Below, piece by piece: positions 22,021-36,462 of a stretch of DNA of 64,000 nucleotides. The translations under genes were made by a program, and so were the position numbers. The stretch is from Arenicola marina (Eukaryota; Annelida; Polychaeta; Arenicolidae): positions 45,358,959 through 45,422,958 of the forward strand of contig OZ025252.1 in assembly GCA_964019135.1 (NCBI GenBank). Reading direction: 5' to 3'. The notes below the pieces were generated by a model. That model was not told the origin of the DNA. It saw nothing but the letters and a program-made list of their open reading frames with translations, and ran no database searches. Numbering within the stretch: position 1 is the first letter of the stretch; the number at the start of each line of letters is the position of its first letter.

Positions 22021-22131
22021 CTCCTTTTACATAGGTAACAACCTCTTGTATTTGGAGGTTCATTGGTCAGTTAATTTTACATTTTCTTATCGATCACTGC
22101 ACCATTTTGAATTTTGTCATTCTTCACCAGC
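22021..22131. repeat. 111-bp module, copy A
   Basis: Identical over 111/111 positions to 25017-25127, running from CTCCTTTTACATAGGTAACA to CATTCTTCACCAGC. No target-site duplication is visible around this copy. Not otherwise recognised. Confidence 0.85.
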
Positions 22132-22661
22132 AGCTTTATTAGGAGTGCTCTAGCAATTCATTTCAATTAACTACTGTGGCTAAACACCGTAAATTTTCTT
22201 TAGTCACATACAGATCTCACTAGCCACATATATGTATTTTTCCCCTCCAAAAAAATGTTTTTAGAAGCTAAATCACACTTTCATGCATGCAATGCATAAT
22301 ATGAACCATTCGGCACAAATAAGGTCATGATGGTAGATGAATTCCTGGGGGGCTATATTGTATAAATTTAAGGGGGGGGGCTTCCCTGGATGCCTGACAC
22401 AGACCAGACATTTCTTAGTGGTAAAGACTGGACTGATATTTAAGCAGATTTTGGAAACCCAGCATTATATTAAGTACCCCACCCCTCGGGAAGGAATGCC
22501 ACTTCAAATTGTAAATCCCATAATGGCTTTACTGAACAACGACTCTGGTCGCATTATATGTTGCGAAACACTGATATGGACACTCTATGCAACTTAATCT
22601 ATTACTCAACCTTTTACTTGACATCTTTACTCATATTATAAATGTATCCGAAGCGATTAAG

Positions 22662-23921
22662 GCCGCTGCTTCAACTTTCACACTGTGCGCACTGATAAAC
22701 AAATATGGCAGTTTATGTGCAAATGTACCGTAAACTGCCTATTTGAAGCTGCATACATATTAGAAGCCACACCCCACCAACCGGGTTGGCAGGCACCCAG
22801 AACCATTTCCGGAAAACTACATATTATAAGACGCACCCGGACTTTGGCCTCTCGACCACCCCCCCTCCCTCTGTATCCCTGCTTAATCCAGTCCCGCCAA
22901 CGAAGCCAATTAATTGTTTATACAAGCAGTCGCGACTACTAACAACATTCCCCTCTCCCTCTCCGATTGCACCTCTTTTCAGGTGTCACACCAGTGGCTG
23001 GCTCTCTGGCCCCTACCAAGCCAATTAATTGTTTTTACAAGCTGTCGCGACTACTAACAACATTCACCTCTCTCTCTGATCGCTGCTCTTATCAAGTGTC
23101 ACACCAGTGGCTGGCTCTCCTGGCTCTTACTGCATGTTTATGAATCAGTCATACCTACCCAGTATCAAGTTTCTATCTGTTACAATTAACTTATTGCATT
23201 TGGTGCGAGGCCTGCGGCAGCCGTATCAATTTACACCACCTGAAACCTGGCCTCTGATCATTGGTCTACAATAGGTGTAGGCGGAGGCGCGTGGCAGTAG
23301 TAATAAATAGCACAACCGTAAGTAGTTCATTGTCAGTCTTGATTGCCACGGTAACACAATGCCTGGGAAAAGAACATCTTACGACGCAGCTTTCAAGTTG
23401 AATTATCTCCCGACTTGTATGACGTTATGATGCAATACATTATTTTGGCAACACCGGTAATTTTACGTATTACCCCCCCCCCCCCCCGTCTCGCCACGCT
23501 CACTTTAAATCTGCAAAAGGCCCTATTCAAAGCCGCACCCTAACTTGCGCCTCAAATCCGGAAAGTGGAACCTCCAACTTCCTAATATAAGCCGCGGCTT
23601 CAAATAGGCAGTTTACGGTACTTGAAGTGGTGCCATCTGGTGGTGAATGTTAGTACCATATATTGCGTATATGCGCCTCAGTGCTCATTCCCATTGAATG
23701 CTCATTCGATATGGCATGGCGAACAAATATAAACATGCTTGAAAGTAATACCCACAATACCGATTGTTTCACAACATAAGAAAGGAATGAGCACCGAAGC
23801 GTGTATGCGCAATATAGCGCTAACATTCACCGCCAGATGGCGCCATTTCAATTACATTCGCACATGAGCTAAAAGCCATATTTGTTTATCATTGCACACA
23901 GCGTTAAAGTTGAAGCAGCGG
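22662..23921. mobile_element. Long palindromic MITE interrupted by pogo copy 2
   Basis: The two arms share CCGCTGCTTCAACTTT, a GATAAACAAATATGGC block, CCATCTGG.GGTGAATGTTAG and a match through TGCTCATTCC, giving arms of about 145 bp around a loop near 23700-23770. The left arm is split by the TA-flanked element at 22728-23618. No clear target duplication seen. Confidence 0.75.
22726..23620. mobile_element. pogo/mariner-like element, copy 2
   Basis: 895 bp including flanking TA dinucleotides; TIR CCGTAAACTGCCTATTTGAA with its complement at the right end. At 23359 an ATG opens MPGKRTSYDAAFKLNYLP, which resembles the N-terminus of pogo/CENP-B-type transposases, then the frame is lost; the catalytic region is absent. 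It interrupts the palindromic element described separately, so it is the younger of the two. Confidence 0.8.
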
Positions 23922-25016
23922 ACATTTGTCGCAAATGAAATAGACTAAATTACAGACAATGAAATGCTCTATAGTTGCCATGGCGCGCATGGCTGGTATT
24001 CAATATAGAGCATCTATTGTTTAACTCTTTGCCTACCATTGACAAGCTCCCGAATCCAACCGGCGCAGCCCGCAAGACGCATATAAGCGCTGCCAGTGAG
24101 TGCATGCGAAACCCCACTGACGCACACATGCGCGGCCTTGCAACAGCGCTGAATACTTACAGACGCATATATGCATTTGCAAACTTCATCGTGATTGGAT
24201 AAAAGTTGAAGCTCACCAACTTAGTCATCCAATGGAATTCCATGACACACATGTGTACTCTAACGTATGCAGATTTCAATATGCAAATGAACCAGAACAG
24301 ATCAGGGTTTTCCCAAGGGACCCATATGATTGTGTGGTTTTGTAGTTATGCCTGTCTGGATCATGGGCTTGGATCCAGGGCTGAGAGGGCTTGGGGCGGG
24401 AAATATAGCGTCACTTGCTGACTTAGCTGGCAAAATGGCTGCAGTAAATCCTTCAGAGAGTGATTCTGGTGAATCCTTTGATGGTTTTGAGCAGGACTTA
24501 GATCCTGCTAGAAAGGTGCAGATAGACTCTGATATATCTGTGTCGCCCGTGTCAACCCCAAACTTGTCAGAGTGGGAGACAGATGACGAGAATGATCAGG
24601 CAGGCGATCAACAAGAAGGGAGGGGAATTCGTTTATGGAGCGACCAGCTACAAGCCATACAGCTTCCACCTTTCACAAAACCTGTGGGGGCCACATTTAA
24701 TCTCCAGCCAGACGCAAGGGAGATTGATTTCTTTTCTTCTTTTTTCACCAATGAAGCTGTAGCTATTCTTGTCCGTGAAACAAATGCGTACGCGGCAAGA
24801 ACAATTCTGCATCACCCAGACCGGAGGTGGAAAGATGTGACAGCAGAAAAAATGAAGGCATTTATTGGGCTGCATATCATCATCTCAGTCATCCCACTGC
24901 CAGCCTACAATCTGCTCTGCTCCACCAGAAAGTATTTCTGCATTCCTGGGGCTAAAGATGTCATGACCAGAGATCGATTTAAACGGATCTCAAAATATTT
25001 TCACCTCAATGACAGC

Positions 25017-25127
25017 CTCCTTTTACATAGGTAACAACCTCTTGTATTTGGAGGTTCATTGGTCAGTTAATTTTACATTTTCTTATCGATCACTGCACCA
25101 TTTTGAATTTTGTCATTCTTCACCAGC
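25017..25127. repeat. 111-bp module, copy B, inside piggyBac transposase
   Basis: Flanked by a direct repeat AATGACAGC(C) of 9-10 bp (25008-25017 and 25128-25137), so it was inserted. Identical to 22021-22131. It has no inverted ends. It contains GTAACA near the left end and TTCTTCACCAG at the right, i.e. potential splice sites, but removing GT..AG would still leave extra bases and not restore the frame. Confidence 0.88.
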
Positions 25128-25994
25128 AATGACAGCCAGGCCACGACAAATTGTGCCACCTGCGTCCTATTTTGGACCTTGTCTTGGGGACATGCCTGAA
25201 CAATTACAACCCTCACAGAGAGCAGAGCATCGATGAGGGAATGATTGCATTCAAAGGTCGCTTGTCTTTTCGGCAATATTTGACTGCCAAGCCCACCAAA
25301 TTTGGAATTAAAGTTTGGGTGCGAGCCGACCCGCACAATGCATATGTCCACCAATTTCAAGTTTACACAGGAGCTACTGACATTGTGGGAAATAGGCGCC
25401 CAGAAGAAGGGCTCGGTGGTTGAGTTGTCAGGGACATGACACGCCCTCTGGTCAATGGCAATTACCATGTGTACATGGATAACTATTTCTCAAGTCCTTT
25501 TCTCTTTGATCAACTTAGAGAGGAGAACATATTTTGCTGTGGGATTGTAAGAGCCCATCGTAAACAATTCCCTCCCACCTTGAAGGACAAGAAGGTTGTC
25601 AAAGAGAGGGGTGACACTAAAATGCTGCAGCGAGGTGACCTTGTGGCTGTGGCATGGAAAGACAAGAGGACAGTTCATTTTTTGGCCAACAATTGTGACC
25701 CCACTTCTGAAGATGTCACCCAAAGAAGGCAGAAAGATGGCCGTCTAATTGATGTCACCTGTCCAACCATAGTGACAAACTATGGCAAATACATGGGCGG
25801 AGTGGACAGGGCGGACCAGTACCGCATGCAATACATGAGTTGCCGTAAGGCTAGAAAATGGTGGAAATACATCTTTTGGTTCCTCATTGATATCTCTATC
25901 TGCAACTCCTTGATTTCCATGAAGGAGTCAGTCAATCATGTCCTTCAATCCCGAAGGGGACGCCCAAAAAGTCGGCGACAGATTGACTACCGGA

Positions 25995-26613
25995 TAGCCA
26001 TGCATCCATGGCTATGGTTGAAGCATCATAGCCATGTAGCATTCTATAGTGAAAAATCAACTTCATATGACAAATTGAATTATTTAAGAATAGCTTTCAT
26101 AATTAGTTTCAACAATGTAAAAGTACTTTTCTATATATAATTAATGATGTATGAACTCTTATAAAGTTGTTAAAGTCTTCAAAAGGAGCTATAATTGCCT
26201 ACTGGCATAAAAATGGACAACATGCCACCATTTTGTTTACAGGAACTTGATCACTGCACATGTGCAAGGTCATCACATGATATTATAAGCCATGCTAATT
26301 GGTTCATTGTTCAGAGCCCCAGTCATTGGGTCAGTGAAAACACATGTTTTCATATGAATTTCAGGTGACAGACTGGACTATTTTTGCCTTTTAAGAAAGG
26401 TTAATTATCTGATTAGTCATTACTTGCCAGGAGGTAATAAGAAAAGGATTAAGGTTTGTTTCTGTTATAAAACTTTTGCCACAGCAAAGGAAAATCAGAG
26501 CTACACTTGGTCAAAGTCAAACAACCCTGAAATGGGGTTATTCCAGACCAGAATTTTACTATGGAATGCTACTAGGCCGTGTTTCAGCCCACACAGCCTA
26601 GGGTTCTGGGCTA
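25995..26613. mobile_element. Non-autonomous TIR element (619 bp) inside piggyBac
   Basis: Flanked by the direct repeat ACTACCGGA (25986-25994 and 26614-26622), 9 or 10 bp. Imperfect inverted ends of about 57 bp: TAGCC... with a shared TAGCATTC.ATAGT near the inner boundary. No coding capacity recognised. Length of the target duplication and long TIRs suggest a Mutator-like element (inference). Confidence 0.8.
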
Positions 26614-27216
26614 ACTACCGGATGGCACTGGCAGAGCAGCTGATTGGAGGCTACCGGGGCCAAAGGAAGAGGCATATGCCTTCAACCCTGGATGTAGAAG
26701 GGAACTTCCATTGGCCCGGGAAGTTTGAGAAGAGGGGCAGGTGCAAGCTGTGCAGCCGGGAAGGCCGTCGCCATGAAGTTTTTACTTGGCTGCAAGCAGT
26801 GCCAAGTCCACCTTTATGTTGACAATGATTGTTTTGTGAGGTATCACAACCTCATCTAAACTGCAGACTTTCATAGATATACATACTGTATATAATTGCT
26901 CCTGTATATATAACATTTTGACAACTACATCTGGCTTCATCTTTCCTTGAAAGTCCTGACTGGATATTTATGCTGGTTGGATTTTACTCTGCTACAAGAT
27001 TGGAAATAAAATCGAATAGAGTTTTTGTTCTATATACATACACGATTCTTCAATTGGATTAAACTGATGCAGGTTGGATACAAATTTATCGATGTGTATT
27101 ATACTAGGAGACATTTCAAAGGTGGGTTCCTCTGTTTAAATGATCCTAGTAGCTGCAGTAAGCGTATTGCAGCTCAACCTGTGCATGCAGCCATGCGGCA
27201 GAGCTGGGCTGCAGCC

Positions 27217-29480
27217 TAACCTGAATGTTCAGACGTTACAGTCTGGACACTTGTTCTTGTGACTGTAACGTCTGAACTCATCGTGTAGAATTGCTGTTCA
27301 GCCGCAAATTTTCGCCTTCAGCACAAATACTCACACGAATCCCAAAAAAATGATATCCTAAACTTGTTCTATGGTAACTGCTTTAGTTCCGTGAGATATG
27401 GATTCGTGCCAATTCATCGCAAATTTTGTATAAACGACAAGTTTTTATTCTGTCACAAAACTGTTTTGCCGCTCGCCGCCATGTTGATGTCTCGTTCATA
27501 CCCTCAGCGCCGCTTGTGAGCGACAGCGGAGTTATAATTCTAGAGGTCATCGTACTCTAATCTCTCTACTCGTTCGTTCAAAAAATGTGATTTATAAGTG
27601 TCTTTCACAATCATTTCTCGGACACATTTAACCACGATTTCCATTTGGGGGTACCAAAGTCTTTCCCAACACGTTCTTTTGTCGGCACGATTTTGTTCAA
27701 AAACTGCTTCAATAATGTATTATTTGTTTAGCTATGGTTTCTTTTATATATTTATTTTTGTAAAATCACAGCTATTCTTTTTGTTGTCATATGGTAGCTG
27801 TTCCACGTGCATGCTGGAAAACAGCGTGGTCCTTACACATGTCCGGGAAAGTAGCGTGGTCTTCCATGTAACATGTCTGGGAAAGTGTGCGTCGTCTGCT
27901 CAGACGAGTTTGAGAGACAGGCTACTGGCTACGGATTTTCTAAGTATGCAAAAGGACAAATCTCCAGTACCGTAAATTTAAGAGACATAACCGAAATGTC
28001 TATTTATGAGACACTGATCGGAAGCTAATGTTTATTCCTGATTTTGCTTCCACATGCCAATGATCGTATCTGATGAAATGTTTTCTATATCCAATACACC
28101 CCGGCCGCCCTGCGCGCAATGCCAAAACTCAATTCTAAAATCGTATACTATGTATATCTACGGGTATAACTATGTTTTATTTACAAATTTGTGTGTGCCA
28201 CTGTGTAGTGAGTGAAAGTTGCTTGTCGAGCTTTATCCGCCAAATCTAAACCCAGGCAACATACAATAAGCAGAAACTCTATCAATTAAGAATCGTAATA
28301 CGCATCGCCGTTTCGACTGTAATATGGCAAACGTGTTTATCCGGTGACACCATGGACGCGGCACTGTTACTTAACTAAAATTGATGACCTTCACTATAAA
28401 CTTGAATACTTTTATTGGCGGGAAAGAGCTCTATATGTAACTTTAAAAAATTGCAATGCCGTACCTTGTGTCCTGTACGCAAAGCCGTAAACCCCCACCC
28501 CCCCCACACACACAAGTGATGACACCCTTCGCCAAGGCTCCCATCCCTTGCAATCAGTCGCAGTTTCTACACAGCTTGACATTGGTTCATTAGCGTTTTA
28601 ATCAATTTATTTGTTTTGCCCCTTGCGCGACTGAAACCTCTCATGTGACTTTTGACTCATTTTAAATTCGGATGCACAAGAAGACTGTTACTTGTGTCAG
28701 CTAGTGCCCGCCCATCCATCCCGCTCGCTATCCGCCCCGGGCACGTTAGATAACACCAATCCACTTAATTCACCCTCCGCTCCTACCCCTGTTGTTTTTA
28801 CATGTGAAATCAGCGGGGAGTTTCCATAGCTCAGTTGATAGCGCGCTGGGCTTTAGATCAATAGGTCCCAGGTTTGACAATGCGCTCAGGGGGGCCTGCT
28901 CTACTGGCTTCCTCAATCTCTCATCTGTGTCAATCGTCTCGCGAGGCTCCTTGGCCGTCGTATTCCGGGCCCAGCAACAATCATTCTATCTCCCATGTCT
29001 TTCTTCGCAAAGAGTACAGGGTTACCCCCGCTCCGCATTATGCACATACGGCAGCCGCAATGCTTCTGAAACATTTTTGACGAGGTGCATCTTACACGTG
29101 GTGTATTCAGGTCTGCAACGTATTGCTTACTGATGTCAATGCTGAACGTACAAAACTATACTACAAAGTTACCTCTAACATCGCTTTGGGCCGTGGCGCC
29201 ACCTTCAGGGCATCAACATGGCGGCAAGCGGCAAAACAGTTTTGTGACAGAATAAAAAGTTGTTTATGTAAAATTGGCTACAAGTTGGCACGAATCCATA
29301 TCTCACGAAACTAAAGAAGTTACCATAGAACAAGTTTAGGATATCAATTTTTTTGGATTCATGTGAGTATTTGTGCTGAAGGAAAAAATTTGCGGCTGAA
29401 CAGCAATTCTACGCGATGAGTTCAGACGTTACAGTTATAAGAACAAGTGTCAAGACTGTAACGTCTGAACATCCAGGCTA
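27217..29480. mobile_element. Long-TIR non-autonomous element (2.26 kb) inside piggyBac
   Basis: Inverted ends of about 275 bp (27217-27490 against 29211-29480), starting TA(A/G)CCTG(A/G)ATGTTCAGAC and themselves containing a terminal hairpin (GTTCAGACGTTACAG...CTGTAACGTCTGAAC). Flanked by the direct repeat GGCTGCAGCC (27207-27216 and 29481-29490). No transposase seen. Mutator-like by structure; family not certain. Confidence 0.82.
28815..28895 (+). repeat. tRNA-like sequence / SINE head
   Basis: TAGCTCAGTTGATAGCGCGC matches a Pol III A box and GGTTTGACAATGC a degenerate B box. No cloverleaf acceptor stem forms, so this is a tRNA-derived repeat and not a tRNA gene. It lies inside the long-TIR element. 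Confidence 0.5.
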
Positions 29481-29589
29481 GGCTGCAGCCCTGCTCGGGT
29501 ATTAAAGCCCACAGCTGTATGTGGTAAATGCGCTGGAGAGCTGTGCTGGCAGCCAGCCTGGAAAGTGGTTGGGGTAGGCAAAGAGTTAA

Positions 29590-30213
29590 AGCACGTTCGG
29601 AGCCATGGCAACTACGTCATATTATGACGTGTGCTTTAGTATATTTGCGAAACTGCATTTGCTGTGAATGGAGTGTCAGCATGGAGAAATATTGTTTGTG
29701 TCTTAAAAAAGGATAACATCGCAGTACACAGGTAAGTTTGGTATCATTAAAATTGCACAGTGTTCCTTTCTCACGTCAGTGATTTTTAGAGCAATCGCGA
29801 CAAATTGGTGGAAAATATGGGCCGAAACGACACGCTACAGCATTTATGACTTTGACTTTATGTACATAAGCTTACCACCACTCACCAGACCACCGTCTCT
29901 GCCACAGACAGGTTAAGCTTATTCCGCGAAACTAGTATTCTAGTAAACTAGTATTCCGCAACTATTCCGGGTTTTTTGATAGCCGATTGGCCAGCGCGTT
30001 AGGGGGACGCAGATAATGACAGTGGAGTAGCGGTCACGTGATCAGTTATACTACACAGCTAAATGCCTGGCCGGCCTAAATGAAAATGTGGTGAAGTCAA
30101 GCGGCGGAAAAGCTGCTCCTTATTTACGAACATTTAACGTCTTTTAAGAACATCAAAGGGCGGTAACAATCGTATTTCAGTCCGTATCAGGGCATTTAAT
30201 AAATTAAACTTAC
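29590..30213. other. Intergenic or intronic sequence right of the piggyBac
   Basis: Contains a small palindromic patch around 29928-29955 (ACTAGTATTC repeated) and otherwise unique sequence; no gene, tRNA or transposon was recognised. Confidence 0.3.
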
Positions 30214-30330
30214 CACAAATAACCAGGATCCAACGTAATCTGTTGAAGGAAAGATATAAACACGCACGATCCCGTCCACTCTCTCGCTTTGCAAATGGCG
30301 GATCTAGCCTCGCTTTCACTTCTGCTGTCT
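30214..30330 (-). promoter_or_regulatory. RBM25: Candidate RBM25 5' non-coding exon and promoter
   Basis: On the minus strand this stretch reads GATCCGCCATTTGCAAAGCG ... CTGGTTATTTGTG^GTAAGTTT, ending in a strong donor at 30213/30214, and the sequence is relatively GC- and CpG-rich. RBM25 coding exon 1 starts with an acceptor, so an upstream exon is required; this is the best candidate I see. A different gene's first exon remains possible. Confidence 0.35.
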
Positions 30331-30804
30331 AAACACCGAAATCAGTTTTAAACCTTAAATCAAGACTGCCCTCCCCCACCTCCCCCCCCCCCCCCCCCAC
30401 TACCTTGCTTCACCTCTACGGGAACAGCTATAGCCTATACCTGCCCCTTAGCCAGTCTCGCTTCTTTCCTCTCAGCAGTCTGAGCCAAAAAACGGTAACG
30501 CTTATAGAAATGTTATCATCTAAAACGCTTAAAATGCATAAAAAGAGGTGTACCGTGCCGGCTTGCAATAAGTTTCTTAATTTTTGTATAATATCACTAT
30601 GATATATGTTTTTTACTGTTAACAAGGTTAAAATATGCCAATTTGTGCCCAGAAATACCCCACATTAAGAAACGCGCAAAACTGGTGGTTAGGGGCCCGG
30701 GTTGGGTGGGGAGAGGGGGGCACGTGTTCTCAACGCTCGTCCTAGTACCGAGCGTCGCTTTAAATATAATACTTTATTTTCTGTATTCCCAGGTCATGAT
30801 GACT

Positions 30805-31025
30805 TAAATGGGGAACTTCCCACATACACGAAAGGATCAAATACATGATATAAATTCACGGTCATTTAATATTAAAATGCTCAGTTCACGATTAATGATT
30901 AATGATCAAATCCTTGATCACGACGGACGGCTAATATCCCATTCCCAGTTCACGAATAATTATTTTCCTCATTGCCGGTTCACGGTGAAGTGAAAACCTC
31001 ATTCCCTAGGAACGGAAATACCCCT
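30805..31025 (-). repeat. Dispersed repeat, copy 1
   Basis: Reverse complement aligns over about 200 bp with 61855-62095 (shared motifs CGTGAACTGGGAAT, CGTCGTGATCAAG, TTTTAATATTAAA). The unit contains internal copies of CGTGAACTGGGAAT. Family not recognised. Confidence 0.7.
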
Positions 31026-31629
31026 TGCCCCCCCCCCCCCCACCCCCCTTTGTATGGGGGCAGGCGGAAAGCACAACATATTCTGTCTACTGAAAGGGCA
31101 ACTATAAGTCTTTAATCGGTAGACTAGAATAAAAAGGTTTGATATCCAAGCAAAGCAAAGCTATTATCCAACTGTAAAGACACACCAAACTGAATAATAG
31201 GCCAAAATCTCTCGATATTCCTTTTAATAACTCATCAACTTTACAACACTGATATTGATTGCTATTCAAAACTATTACTTGCCGGTCCTTTATTTTATAA
31301 TTCTTGCCATAAAACATAAACTCTCACCGGCATTTTGTTACCTATCGCATTGTATTGGCATAGTATGGCATAGTATAATTGACTATATATTATATAAAAT
31401 GTATATACATGTTTTCATAAGTGCCGTTCTCCCTGTCTCTGCGTATTTATCGACTAGATGGAATCATAAAATGATTTGTTATATGGCCTCTGTTAAACAA
31501 AGCTAACAGAGTCAGTCCTCATGATTGTCATGCTGGAAAAATGGGTCACTGTCTGCAGGACAAACAGGTTGGGCGGAACTATAATACTGAAGCTCTAAGT
31601 AGAGGAAGTATGACATCAACGCATTCTAA
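31026..31629. other. 3' flank of the four-exon TSSK gene
   Basis: A C-run with interruptions near 31030-31047, then unique AT-rich sequence. TTTATT at 31289-31294 is an AATAAA on the minus strand, about 340 bp past the TSSK stop codon, and is a candidate polyadenylation signal. Confidence 0.35.
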
Positions 31630-35839
<4,210 letters not shown>

Positions 35840-36462
35840 TTATAATTTAAAATGTCCAGAAAATAATATGTATAGTTCGTCAAAAGTAAGAGTTGTCCTT
35901 AAATAAACCCCAGTTTACAATTTTAAAAGTTGTGAAGGTTATTTGAGACTGATACCCCCTAAGTTATTACCCTCTGATGTTTCCCCCAGTTTTGTTTCTT
36001 TACAAGCCCGCGAACTGTAGAAGTGCACAACTAGTCTGTTCACGATTGTGTGATTCTATGACGTAATGTTACTTGACAACGTTTATTACGTCATCAATAG
36101 TACGTGAAACACTCAGGTAATCTACAAATCTCGTGGTGAACCATTTTAAAAGTTTATTGGTTCGAACAAAGGATCCCGATATTGCAAATTAATTACGATT
36201 CACCATTAGTATGGATAAAAACCTGATATTATCTTATTAAAATATTGGGATAAAGATGTAAAACAAAAAAAATCATGTTCAGTCACGTAACGATTGGCTT
36301 AGCATCAGTTACTATGACGATGAGAGAACAAAACACGGATTTTTTTTCTTCCGGGACTCAAGATTCGATGAGGACTTAGATTCCACCGTGAAGTTTTCAT
36401 GAATCTATATTGTTTTTTCGTTTTCTTTACAACTTTTCTTTTGTTGCTATAACGTCGGCTTT
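35840..36462. promoter_or_regulatory. Bidirectional TSSK promoter region with paired CRE-like sites
   Basis: The 623 bp between two divergent TSSK start codons. It contains TGACGTAA at 36059-36066 and TTACGTCA at 36086-36093, inverted CRE-like sites 27 bp apart. CREM/ATF-type factors drive many post-meiotic male genes in mammals (family knowledge); that they act here is inference. No TATA box close to either start stands out. Confidence 0.5.

Larger units (their letters stand above)
24434..26880 (+). pseudogene. piggyBac transposase (PGBD4-like), inactivated
   Basis: A DDE/DDD transposase of the DDE_Tnp_1_7 family. Starts MAAVNPSESDSGESFDGFEQ, then an acidic N-terminus and the core. The catalytic Asp residues are recognisable in SIDEGMIAFKGR, YHVYMDNYFSS and MGGVDRADQ (counterparts of D268, D346 and D447/D450 of the Trichoplusia protein). 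The C-terminus has the Cys-rich RCKLCSREGRRHE motif, its second Cys pair (CKQC) being in another frame. Breaks: an insertion after HLND with a one-base frame slip, an in-frame TGA near 25423 just after GLGG, a 619-bp insertion after RRQIDYR, and a frameshift within the zinc-binding region. Not functional as it stands. Confidence 0.93.
24021..29589 (+). mobile_element. piggyBac DNA transposon with three nested insertions
   Basis: Ends are TTAACTCTTTGCCTACC (24021) and its complement GGTAGGCAAAGAGTTAA (to 29589), with the duplicated TTAA target typical of piggyBac. Removing the three insertions (25017-25127, 25995-26613, 27217-29480, each with one target copy) leaves about 2.55 kb, the usual piggyBac size. 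It lies between RBM25 coding exon 1 and the putative non-coding exon near 30.2 kb. Confidence 0.93.

Noticed and set aside
25017-25127. The 111-bp insert as a functional intron of the piggyBac transposase
   Set aside because: Removing GT..AG would leave extra target and element sequence and not return the frame; it behaves as an insertion.
28815-28895. A functional tRNA gene
   Set aside because: A box is good but the B box is degenerate and no acceptor stem forms; tRNA-derived repeat.
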